25,198 bases of DNA from CAZEER01 sp964586315 (GTDB lineage Bacteria > Fidelibacterota > Marinisomatia > Marinisomatales > UBA1611), in NCBI GenBank assembly GCA_964586315.1, contig CAZPHE010000030.1, forward strand, positions 1-25,198, in the 5' to 3' direction. Each line of letters starts with the position of its first letter. The first letter of the stretch is position 1. Made by a program: the position numbers and the translations under genes. Positions 7,686 through 14,241 of the stretch are shown one piece after another. Under the pieces are notes generated by a model. That model did no database searches. It was given only the letters and a program-made list of their open reading frames with translations, and was not told where the DNA came from.

Positions 7686-8539
7686 TTTTTTCCTTCTTTT
7701 TGTATGCGTTCATATTCTTCAGGGATTATGAAAAAGGATACCTCAAAAGGGATAGTATAGAGTTCACTTATTTCAAAGCTCATGGATTTGAAAAACCAAT
7801 GATCTTCCAAAACTGCTTTGGCTTTTACTATATAGCCTTCAAGTGGTTCCAGTGTTGAAGTCGAATCAGCACTTTTAACAAAGTCATCTGAAGAAAATTT
7901 AAATTTGAGTTCATCTTCTTGATCTTTAAGAGGATTTAATCCTGCTTTCACACCATGCAAAAGGGAGTGAAAAGTATCCTGCAAAGGAAGGTCATCAACG
8001 ATCCATTCCTCAAAAATAAAGCCTAAATTTTTTGATCTGGTAGAACTAATGAATTCAATGGAAGTTGTCCATTTTTTAGCTTTAAATCCATTTGCACTCT
8101 CTATTAAATCACTTGAAATCCTTTCAATTTTTCTTTTAATGGGTTTATCATCTTCATCAAAATATTCAGTAACATCTAAAAAAAGTTCTGCAAATGGATT
8201 AGATGAATCATCATCTTTCTCTTTCCTATTAGTTTTTTTAAAATAATCTTCTGGATTTACTAACCAATACTCTTCTTCATTTGTATCAAATTTTAGTATA
8301 TGATCTACACTCGTTATAATTATGGTTCCCTCTTCACGATCAAAAAAAGTACTCGGCAACCACTTTTTAGCATCTATTTTCATAATTACTTTAGCATAAC
8401 CCGGTGCCACGATTCTTTCAAACGTAGTTTCAACAGATCCAATTAATTTTGTGTCTACTGAAAAAACAGTCGTATAATTAATCTGCATATCCTGAGCCAA
8501 ACATAACGAACTAAACAAAACTATGTAAACAAAAGCCAA
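7682..8539 (-). CDS. Hypothetical exported protein, partner gene of the M1 peptidase
   Basis: The 285 residues start with a hydrophobic segment and AQD (MAFVYIVLFSSLCLAQD) that looks like a signal peptide lacking a basic n-region. The start would be a TTG at 8537-8539; an in-frame stop lies 6 bases upstream, so little else is possible, although the next ATG (residue 18) would remove the signal. The body looks like a soluble beta-rich periplasmic or lipid-facing domain, with an acidic stretch (KEKDDDSSNPF) near residue 110. No catalytic motif is visible. It sits 13 bases after the FAH-family gene and overlaps the M1 peptidase start by 4 bases, so the two are probably co-translated. A role in assembly or substrate handling for the peptidase is only a guess. 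Confidence 0.72.
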   Translation of the reverse strand: MAFVYIVLFSSLCLAQDMQINYTTVFSVDTKLIGSVETTFERIVAPGYAKVIMKIDAKKWLPSTFFDREEGTIIITSVDHILKFDTNEEEYWLVNPEDYFKKTNRKEKDDDSSNPFAELFLDVTEYFDEDDKPIKRKIERISSDLIESANGFKAKKWTTSIEFISSTRSKNLGFIFEEWIVDDLPLQDTFHSLLHGVKAGLNPLKDQEDELKFKFSSDDFVKSADSTSTLEPLEGYIVKAKAVLEDHWFFKSMSFEISELYTIPFEVSFFIIPEEYERIQKEGKK

Positions 8540-8552
8540 AGATATTTAATAT

Positions 8553-9200
8553 TCAAATGATTGTGAATGATAATGCTACAATTCCAGGAATTGATGCTCT
8601 TACTTGATCCCCTTTTATAATTGTACCAACCCCCTCTGGCGTACCTGTAAATATCAAGTCACCCGGTTGCAAGGGTATCTCAGCTTCCATTGCAAATAAT
8701 ATCTCAGTAGGATACCATATCATATCTTTGCAATATCCTGTCTGTTTTAAATCTCCATTAACTTTCAACCTAATTTCTAGATCAGAATAGTCAATTAAAT
8801 CTGTAACTGGAAATATTTCCGAAACAGGCGAACTATCTGGAAAAGTTTTTCCACTGAACCACGGTTTCCCATCTTTTTTTGCTTTACCTTGTATATCCCG
8901 TCTTGTTAGATCTACACCAACTGCAATACCAAATACTGAACTTTTTTCACCTATTGCTATAACCAATTCAACTTCATGCTGGAGATCCTTAGTATTTTCA
9001 GGATAACTAACATCACCATTGGCGATTGTCCATTTTGGTTTTGTAAAAAAAAATGGTGGTTTTTTAGTATCTGTATCCATCTCTTCAGCATGTGCAGCAT
9101 AGTTACGACCAACACAGTAGATTTGATTTACAGGGAAAAGATCATGGGTGTTTTGAATGGGTACAGTGGCGATTTCTGGATTTTGAAAAGAGAAAGTCAT
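8553..9200 (-). CDS. Fumarylacetoacetate hydrolase-family protein (acylpyruvase-like)
   Basis: Members cleave C-C bonds of acylpyruvates such as fumarylpyruvate, or decarboxylate oxaloacetate. Visible signatures are VGRNYAAHAEE (30-40), the divalent-metal ligands Glu76 and Glu78 in LQHEVELV and Asp97 in GVDLTRRDIQGKAKK, then KPWFSGKTFP and FTGTPEGVG near the end. At 215 residues it resembles the short E. coli YcgM type. Between the metal glutamates and GIAVGVDL the usual segment of roughly ten extra residues (a helix with 'A..hV.G') is missing; the sequence goes straight from AIGEKSSV to FGIAVG. The ATG overlaps the stop of the M55 gene by one base (TAATG), so the two are translationally coupled. 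Confidence 0.9.
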   Translation of the reverse strand: MTFSFQNPEIATVPIQNTHDLFPVNQIYCVGRNYAAHAEEMDTDTKKPPFFFTKPKWTIANGDVSYPENTKDLQHEVELVIAIGEKSSVFGIAVGVDLTRRDIQGKAKKDGKPWFSGKTFPDSSPVSEIFPVTDLIDYSDLEIRLKVNGDLKQTGYCKDMIWYPTEILFAMEAEIPLQPGDLIFTGTPEGVGTIIKGDQVRASIPGIVALSFTII

Positions 9201-10003
9201 TATACCGTAAAAAGAATAAACCGCATAATATCATCATAATCTTTTGCTGTATAGAGAACAGTCTTTGAGTCAATCAATTTAGAACCTGTATATTGAGATG
9301 CTCTGAATGCAAGTTGTTGTTTGATAAATCGAACTCGCAAAGAAAAAGACTTGGGATGTTTCCAAATGCAAGAACTTATATTCCCTGATAAAGATTTTTT
9401 TACCTTTTTGAAAATAGAAGTTCTTGATTCTTGAGGCTGGATACTTATGGTTGAGTCACCAACACCCACCATCGTTGCATGAGTAGTAGTATTTGGGCTA
9501 ACATCTTTGACTTCTTCACAAAGACCTGCATCTCCAGAAACAAAAACTAGTGGAACTCTATGCTTCGCAGCTATTGTTCCATGAAGAAGAAATTCAGAAG
9601 TTTGTTGGTCATTGAGATACATTGAATCTAATTTTGATGATGATAGAGTATGTGCAAGAGGGTTTCCTCCTTGCCCTGCCATAGAATGGTATCCTATCAT
9701 TAATAGCGCATCAAAACTACTATCTAATTCCTGTACCATTGAATAAGGATGTCCACTCCAACCACGTATCAGTTTTACAGATTTGGGGAGTTGATCTGAT
9801 AAAATATTCCGACCAGAAAAATGGGCATCTTTTACCCAAATTTCTTTTGCTCCTGCTTCTAATGCTCCATTACAAGCAGAGACTACTTCCTTTGTCATAC
9901 GATCTTGAAATTGATGATATATGGCAGGTTTATGATTATCAACCTCATCCCAATGTGTAACACCAGTAACACCTTCCATATCTGCACTAATATAGACTTT
10001 CAA
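9200..10003 (-). CDS. M55-family D-aminopeptidase (DppA-like)
   Basis: M55 peptidases are zinc aminopeptidases that release D-amino acids from short peptides such as D-Ala-D-Ala and may recycle cell-wall peptides. The start MKVYISADMEGVTG carries Asp8 and Glu10, the metal ligands of Bacillus DppA. Further candidates are His61 in KDAHFSG, His106 in IGYHSMAG, the catalytic His118 in PLAHTLSS, and Glu137 in the LND..TSEF helix. No signal peptide is seen, so it is probably cytoplasmic. The start is TTG (10001-10003), with an in-frame stop two codons upstream and GGA about 10 bases before. A TATTTTTG element lies 23 bases upstream. I see no dpp transporter genes nearby. Confidence 0.88.
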   Translation of the reverse strand: MKVYISADMEGVTGVTHWDEVDNHKPAIYHQFQDRMTKEVVSACNGALEAGAKEIWVKDAHFSGRNILSDQLPKSVKLIRGWSGHPYSMVQELDSSFDALLMIGYHSMAGQGGNPLAHTLSSSKLDSMYLNDQQTSEFLLHGTIAAKHRVPLVFVSGDAGLCEEVKDVSPNTTTHATMVGVGDSTISIQPQESRTSIFKKVKKSLSGNISSCIWKHPKSFSLRVRFIKQQLAFRASQYTGSKLIDSKTVLYTAKDYDDIMRFILFTV

Positions 10004-10026
10004 TAATTATCCATTATATTATTATT

Positions 10027-10034
10027 CAAAAATA
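10027..10034 (-). promoter_or_regulatory. Possible promoter element for the M55/FAH/M1 cluster
   Basis: The minus strand reads TATTTTTG, matching TAnnTTTG, 23 bases upstream of the TTG start of the M55 peptidase. The spacing is almost identical to that of the tig element. The gap from DUF3501 (73 bases) is the only space for a promoter ahead of this four-gene cluster. Confidence 0.3.
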
Positions 10035-10076
10035 AGCCTATGATTTAGATATAAAAAAGTTTTCAAATAGAAGAAT

Positions 10077-10658
10077 TTATATTAAATCTTTATGAAGTGA
10101 TTCTTGCATTGCATTGGACATCTCTTTGACATAACTATAGTCATTATAATTGATTCCAATCTTTATTGAAGAATCGGGATTTCCTAATTGTTTTATCTGG
10201 TCCTTAGTCAATTGAAATTGCAGATAATGGACTGAACTTATTTTATCTTCTTCTTCTCTTCCTTGTTCAAATACAGCAAAGACTTTTTCTACACCAATTC
10301 TCAAATAAATTATCTCTCCAGTTGTTAGCCCAATAAACTGGTTCAATATTGACTTTATTTTATTTTCTTCAGTTACCTCAATGAAGAGTGTTGCACTCAG
10401 ACCATCTTTTGATGGCATGATTGAATTATAAATATCGATTTCATCCTGAATTTTATCGTCGTGAACAATGCGTTCAGCACGCATAATTTCTTGTATTTGA
10501 AAGGATAATGTTTGTTCATTCTCAAATACAATTGTAATGTTTGGACCAACTTTTACTCGTCGATCTTTCTTGTAATTTATAATGTCAGTTCTATATTCCT
10601 TGCGTACTTTCTCATATTCAATAATATTGAGCAAGGAATCTACTGATAGTTGTTTCAT
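10077..10658 (-). CDS. DUF3501 family protein
   Basis: A 193-residue soluble protein with the characteristic DUF3501 N-terminus: a helix with IIEYEKVRKEYRTDIINYKK, then RRVKVGPNITIVFENEQTLSFQIQ and EIMRAERI. The biochemical function of the family is unknown to me. It is repeatedly found next to rubrerythrin and a CCG-domain Fe-S oxidoreductase, as here. It begins 12 bases after the stop of the Fe-S gene, with AAGGAT 8 bases before its ATG, so it is clearly the last gene of that operon. There are no cysteine pairs or membrane segments. I infer a helper role in rubrerythrin-dependent peroxide reduction or electron delivery, without direct sequence proof. Confidence 0.88.
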   Translation of the reverse strand: MKQLSVDSLLNIIEYEKVRKEYRTDIINYKKDRRVKVGPNITIVFENEQTLSFQIQEIMRAERIVHDDKIQDEIDIYNSIMPSKDGLSATLFIEVTEENKIKSILNQFIGLTTGEIIYLRIGVEKVFAVFEQGREEEDKISSVHYLQFQLTKDQIKQLGNPDSSIKIGINYNDYSYVKEMSNAMQESLHKDLI

Positions 10659-10670
10659 AGAATGATCCTT

Positions 10671-12098
10671 CTAAGTTTTTTCAAAACCATAGGCCTTGTA
10701 TAATTCAATAATTGGATGACTGGGGTTAATATTTTCGTTACTAGCTTGTCTAAGCTGATGACTTGCAAGAGAGCAATCAGAACATACTATATCATGACTT
10801 TTTTGGGATATGTCATTCACGCATTTTTCACCAACCTTTATAGATTCATTGAAAAATTCTGACTTCATTCCCCATCCTCCATCCATTCCACTACATTGAT
10901 TGACTAGATTTACTTTAGTATCTGGTACTAATCGTAGAATATCCCTTCCTTTAAATCCAATTCTCTGAGCTTTCAGATGACAGCTGACATGATAGCTTAT
11001 GATCCCAAGAGAATTATTAAAATCAGTTTTTAATTTTTTTTCTTTATGTAAGTAGATTAAATATTCAGAAATATCAAATGTATTTTTGGCAATCTTTTTT
11101 ATTTTTTCATTTGAACCTAAATAATCAGGGTATTCTTTTTTAAGTGTTAAGCTACATGTTGGTGGTCCTGTCACAACAATCTTATATCCTTGGTCAACCC
11201 ATTTCCACAATTCTTTAAGATTTGGCGTTGCTTGTGCTTTGAATCCCTCAAAATCTCCAGGACTTAAATGAGGAGCACCACAGCATTGTTGTGGTGGGTA
11301 GATACATTCAACCTCATTATGTTCAAGTATTTTAACTGCTGCTTTTCCTAAGTCAACATCATGTGAATTTGTAAAACAAGTTCCAAAAATAACTACTTTC
11401 TCTATTGGATCACCCAAAACATGACTACGATTTTTAAACCATTTTTGAAATGTAGTAGTATTAAACCGTGGTAATACTCGGTCTTCATGGATTCCCACAG
11501 TCCTATTCATAATCCATCTAAACATTTTTATACGATTAAAAATATTGATTAATGGTCCAACGAATGATCCTATTTTGCCTATCAGATCTGTTTTTGATAG
11601 AAAAATGTCATTGATTTTGATTCCTCGCTCTTTTGTCCTTATTGCTTGCGCACGAGTCATTAATTTAGGAAAGTCGAGTTGAAACTCATGGTCTTTCCCT
11701 GGAGTGTAAGGGCAAATTGGATCACAGAGCTTACATTGATAGCATAAATCAACAACTTTCCATCTTTCAGATTCATCAAGATCTGATATCTTTCCTCTAA
11801 ATTCAACTTCAATACTAGCCTCAGAGGCATGCTCACCTTCAGGAAGATCTAGATATTTTTCTTTTTTAACTTTTCTGTCTACTCTTCCTTCTATTTCAGC
11901 AACTATCCGTTTTTGATTTCCCGCTTCATCGATAGAATTAAATAGAGATGGGAAGGAAGGACATAAATTAAAACACAGCCTGCAACCGATACAGATATCG
12001 TATACACGATCCATTTCATTATTAAGAGAATTCTTATCCCAATATTTTGAATCTTTAATATCGTATATGGTATCTTTTAGATTTGAATGATCTAACAT
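10671..12098 (-). CDS. Fe-S oxidoreductase with two [4Fe-4S] motifs and two CCG-type domains (HdrD/GlpC-like)
   Basis: An electron-transfer protein of the heterodisulfide-reductase/glycolate-oxidase Fe-S type. Two ferredoxin-like motifs are complete: Cys36-39-42-46 (CIGCRLCFNLCP) and Cys119-122-125-129 (CYQCKLCDPICP). The first CCG domain has Cys241 and Cys272-Cys273 (QQCCGAP). The second has Cys373 (VSCHLKAQ) and Cys402 in CSGMDGGWG, where the second Cys of CCG is Ser, then Cys439 and Cys442 (CSDC). There is no membrane segment. It lies between rubrerythrin and DUF3501 and probably supplies electrons to rubrerythrin or a related redox step. The ATG at 12098 lacks an obvious Shine-Dalgarno sequence; a later Met29 just before the first cluster is a less likely start. 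Confidence 0.9.
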   Translation of the reverse strand: MLDHSNLKDTIYDIKDSKYWDKNSLNNEMDRVYDICIGCRLCFNLCPSFPSLFNSIDEAGNQKRIVAEIEGRVDRKVKKEKYLDLPEGEHASEASIEVEFRGKISDLDESERWKVVDLCYQCKLCDPICPYTPGKDHEFQLDFPKLMTRAQAIRTKERGIKINDIFLSKTDLIGKIGSFVGPLINIFNRIKMFRWIMNRTVGIHEDRVLPRFNTTTFQKWFKNRSHVLGDPIEKVVIFGTCFTNSHDVDLGKAAVKILEHNEVECIYPPQQCCGAPHLSPGDFEGFKAQATPNLKELWKWVDQGYKIVVTGPPTCSLTLKKEYPDYLGSNEKIKKIAKNTFDISEYLIYLHKEKKLKTDFNNSLGIISYHVSCHLKAQRIGFKGRDILRLVPDTKVNLVNQCSGMDGGWGMKSEFFNESIKVGEKCVNDISQKSHDIVCSDCSLASHQLRQASNENINPSHPIIELYKAYGFEKT

Positions 12099-12130
12099 AT
12101 TTTTATAATTGAAGAAGAGTATTAAAAGGT

Positions 12131-12163
12131 ATTAGTTCCTGGGCATTTAGCCCAGGAACTAAT
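12131..12163 (-). terminator. Strong hairpin between rubrerythrin and the Fe-S gene (attenuator or mRNA-stability element)
   Basis: A perfect 14-bp inverted repeat (ATTAGTTCCTGGGC and its complement) with a 5-base loop lies 9 bases after the rubrerythrin stop. On the minus strand it is followed by ACCTTTTAAT, a poor U-tract. Partial termination, leaving rubrerythrin expressed above its downstream partners, or 3'-end protection of the rubrerythrin message are both reasonable. The helix itself is unmistakable. Confidence 0.75.
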
Positions 12164-12171
12164 GAAATGGA

Positions 12172-12591
12172 TTATAGGCTTTCTAAAGTCTCCTGAAACT
12201 TACCAGCATGAGATTTTTCAGCTCTAGCGAGTGTTTCAAACCACTCAGCAACCTCATCAAAACCTTCCTCACGGGCAGTTGCGGCAAAACCTGGGTACAT
12301 CTCTGTATACTCATATGTCTCACCTGCAACAGCTGCTTTTAAATTCTCAGAGGTCTCACCAATTGGTAAACCTGTTCCAGGGTCTCCGGCTCCGCCTTTC
12401 TCCATGAACTCCAGATGACCAAATGCATGACCTGTCTCACCATCTGCAGTATTCTTAAAAACACCAGCAGCTTCAGGATAACCTTCGATATCAGCCTGGC
12501 GTGCGAAATATAAATATCGACGATTAGCTTGAGATTCACCTGCAAAAGCAGCCTTAAGGTTTTCATGTGTTTTACTTCCTTCTAAGGACAT
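12172..12591 (-). CDS. rbr: Rubrerythrin, short form without rubredoxin domain
   Basis: Rubrerythrins reduce hydrogen peroxide at a diiron centre in a four-helix ferritin-like bundle. All ligands are visible in 139 residues: Glu19 (AGESQANRRY), Glu52 and His55 (ETGH), Glu91/Glu94/Glu97 (GETYEYTEMYP), and Glu125 with His128 (AEKSH). The usual C-terminal rubredoxin domain with two CxxC pairs is absent; the protein ends after the fourth helix, as in sulerythrin-type proteins. Electrons must therefore come from a separate partner, possibly the neighbouring Fe-S protein or the divergent Cys-rich protein. It lies 12 bases downstream of perR with its own ATG, so it is presumably in the same peroxide-regulated transcript. 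Codons are relatively GC-rich, as in a highly expressed gene. Confidence 0.95.
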   Translation of the reverse strand: MSLEGSKTHENLKAAFAGESQANRRYLYFARQADIEGYPEAAGVFKNTADGETGHAFGHLEFMEKGGAGDPGTGLPIGETSENLKAAVAGETYEYTEMYPGFAATAREEGFDEVAEWFETLARAEKSHAGKFQETLESL

Positions 12592-12603
12592 TATGTACTC
12601 CTT

Positions 12604-12975
12604 TTATCTTTTTTTATGTCTATTGCATTTTCCAGTGATAGTAATGTCAATATCACTTAGTTCGAAATCAAATTTTGATTTTATAATTTTATTTAATTTT
12701 AAGTCAAAGATATCAATATCAATTATATCAAAACAAATGTTACATTTTAAATGGTGGTGGGGTTTGGTATTCCCATCATACTTTGTAGCAGTACCATCTT
12801 TTATCGTATTGATCAAACCATTTTCTGTGAGCTGGTTTAAATTACGATAAACTGTTCCAAGGCTAATATTAGGAATTATTTTTTTTACTTCACCATAAAT
12901 CCAGTCAGCAGTAGGATGGCATTTTGTGGCACAAATCGTTTTATGAATAATATTTCTTTGGTAACTATATCTCAT
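12604..12975 (-). CDS. perR: PerR-type peroxide-sensing Fur-family repressor
   Basis: A 123-residue metal-dependent repressor. The winged-helix DNA-binding part includes HPTADWIY (20-27) and the recognition helix SLGTVYRNLNQL (38-49). All five positions that bind the regulatory metal in Bacillus PerR align: His20, Asp67, His73, His75 and Asp86. The Asp at position 86, rather than Glu, is the PerR signature and supports metal-catalysed oxidation sensing rather than iron sensing. The structural zinc site has Cys78 and Cys81 (CNIC) and Cys117, but the fourth Cys is replaced by His120 (GKCNRH), giving a likely Cys3His site. The N-terminus is shorter than usual. It is directly upstream of rubrerythrin and faces a palindrome, so autoregulation is expected. 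Confidence 0.88.
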   Translation of the reverse strand: MRYSYQRNIIHKTICATKCHPTADWIYGEVKKIIPNISLGTVYRNLNQLTENGLINTIKDGTATKYDGNTKPHHHLKCNICFDIIDIDIFDLKLNKIIKSKFDFELSDIDITITGKCNRHKKR

Positions 12976-12989
12976 TTTTTAAATCTTAA

Positions 12990-13028
12990 TTTAATAAATA
13001 ATAATAATTCCTATTATTATTTATTAAA
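12990..13028. promoter_or_regulatory. Palindromic operator, probable PerR box
   Basis: Two perfect 17-bp arms (TTTAATAAATAATAATA and its complement) flank a 5-base centre ATTCC. The site lies 15-53 bases upstream of perR and 70-108 bases upstream of the divergent Cys-rich gene. Its ATAATAATAATT..TATTATTATT core resembles Fur/PerR boxes (TTATAATnATTATAA). An mRNA hairpin is possible but less likely, as no U-tract follows. Confidence 0.65.
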
Positions 13029-13097
13029 CTTTATTTAATTGCTATTTATTCTATAACTTTAAATAAGATTTATAAACAAATTTAAAAGGAGACCAGA

Positions 13098-13292
13098 ATG
13101 GCAAAATATCAATGTGAACACTGCGGTATGGGAGTTGAAGATTTGAAATGTGCTAAATGTGGAAAATCCCTTGTCCATGATCATATTACAAAAGACGATG
13201 GCACTCAGGTTGCAGTTGCAAAATGTCCAGATGGGTGTGGGAAAATTAAATCACCAATGTGCTGCGGTCATGATATGAACTGCGATCTCTGA
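13098..13292 (+). CDS. Small cysteine-rich metal- or redox-binding protein, divergent from perR
   Basis: A 64-residue protein with nine cysteines. Two CxxC pairs (C6-C9 in CEHCG and C18-C21 in CAKCGK) form a zinc-ribbon- or rubredoxin-like pattern. They are followed by His27/His29, then CPDGCGKIKSPMCCGHDMNC with C43, C47, C55, C56 and C62. The start is well supported by AGGAG 8 bases before the ATG, and a strong terminator follows, so it is a single-gene transcript. I do not recognise a characterised family. Divergence from perR-rubrerythrin across a shared palindrome suggests peroxide control. It could be an electron carrier replacing the missing rubredoxin domain of rubrerythrin, or a metal-storage protein; both are inference. 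Confidence 0.85.
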   Translation: MAKYQCEHCGMGVEDLKCAKCGKSLVHDHITKDDGTQVAVAKCPDGCGKIKSPMCCGHDMNCDL

Positions 13293-13309
13293 TTAAAAAT
13301 ATAATATTA

Positions 13310-13350
13310 ATAAAAAACCCCATTTAAAAGTGGGGTTTTTTATTTTTTAA
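13310..13350 (+). terminator. Rho-independent terminator of the Cys-rich gene
   Basis: A perfect 11-bp stem (AAAAAACCCCA / TGGGGTTTTTT, extendable by three A-T pairs) with the 8-base loop TTTAAAAG, followed by a T-rich run. It lies 20 bases after the stop codon. The A/U symmetry may let it work in both directions, but no minus-strand gene ends here. Confidence 0.9.
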
Positions 13351-13362
13351 TGACAATCTATT

Positions 13363-14241
13363 TTGGAATCCATAAAAATTTATCAAAAATCTAGTTCATT
13401 TCATGAAATTGAACATCATTTCCACAATGTAAAAGAACCGTTTATAGTAAAAAATATAATTAATCCTAAAGTCGATCTAAACTTCCTTGAAAAAAAATTT
13501 AAAAATGAAAATGTACTCTCTTTAAACCCAAATTCTGATAAAGAATTAATATCAATGTATAAATTGATTCAAAAAGTAACCGCAGGACAAAAATATAGAC
13601 TTAGAGCAAACACAAAAATAGGTAATTATTTAATTCAATATATTGATACCACATTTATTCATAGATTAAAAAAGAATAAAAAACATCTATTCGATTTTTT
13701 TTTATCATTAGGAAAAACATCAAGACAACACACGCTCTTTTTAAGTACAAAAAACTGTACTTTTACGAAACATGCACATATCATATCAGGATTAATAATA
13801 CATTTAGATGGAGAAAAAACATGGTATATCTCAAAAACAAGGGACAAATTTTCATCAATAAAATACAAGAATCTCCTTAATCCCAATCCTCTTTATGTTA
13901 CTGTTAAAAATCCCAGCAATGAAATCAAATTCAATTTGAATCCTGGTGATTTATTATATATGCCTGCATATTGGTTCCATTACACAATTTCTCATGATAC
14001 AAATATCAGTTATAGCCACTTTTTTACTGAATCAATTTGGTATTATTTTTCTAAAACATTTTTAATGTTTATTTATCAGGCAATAACAAATCCAATTCTA
14101 GCACTAGTTAAAGCAATCCGAAGAGAGCCTGAAGAACATATTTACGATCGAGAAAATATTATTAAGCGCTGTAATAGAATAAATAACTTATCATCTCGAC
14201 AAGAGGCATTACAATTTTTTAAAGATAGTGATTATTCATAG
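13363..14241 (+). CDS. Cupin-like/JmjC-fold protein with altered metal motif
   Basis: A 292-residue protein resembling the cupin_8/JmjC class of Fe(II)- and 2-oxoglutarate-dependent hydroxylases. Supporting features are FTKHAHIISGLIIHLDGEKTWYIS (about 135-157), aligned to the 'H.D...NL..QL.G.K.W' region, and FNLNPGDLLYMPAYWFHYTIS (190-210), matching 'GD.lyiP..W.H'. The distal His206 is present, but the HxD dyad reads His137-Ala-His139, so the acidic ligand is replaced by His. The C-terminal 70 residues are helical and partly hydrophobic. The start is TTG (13363-13365), with an in-frame stop four codons upstream and no Shine-Dalgarno. It overlaps the next gene by 14 bases. The substrate is unknown. 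Confidence 0.7.
   Translation: MESIKIYQKSSSFHEIEHHFHNVKEPFIVKNIINPKVDLNFLEKKFKNENVLSLNPNSDKELISMYKLIQKVTAGQKYRLRANTKIGNYLIQYIDTTFIHRLKKNKKHLFDFFLSLGKTSRQHTLFLSTKNCTFTKHAHIISGLIIHLDGEKTWYISKTRDKFSSIKYKNLLNPNPLYVTVKNPSNEIKFNLNPGDLLYMPAYWFHYTISHDTNISYSHFFTESIWYYFSKTFLMFIYQAITNPILALVKAIRREPEEHIYDRENIIKRCNRINNLSSRQEALQFFKDSDYS

Noticed and set aside
7682..7691. A7 run at the stop/start overlap of the M1 pair, considered as a programmed -1 frameshift that would fuse the two proteins
   Set aside because: The downstream gene has its own ribosome-binding site and a signal peptide that makes sense only at an N-terminus; ordinary coupling explains the overlap.
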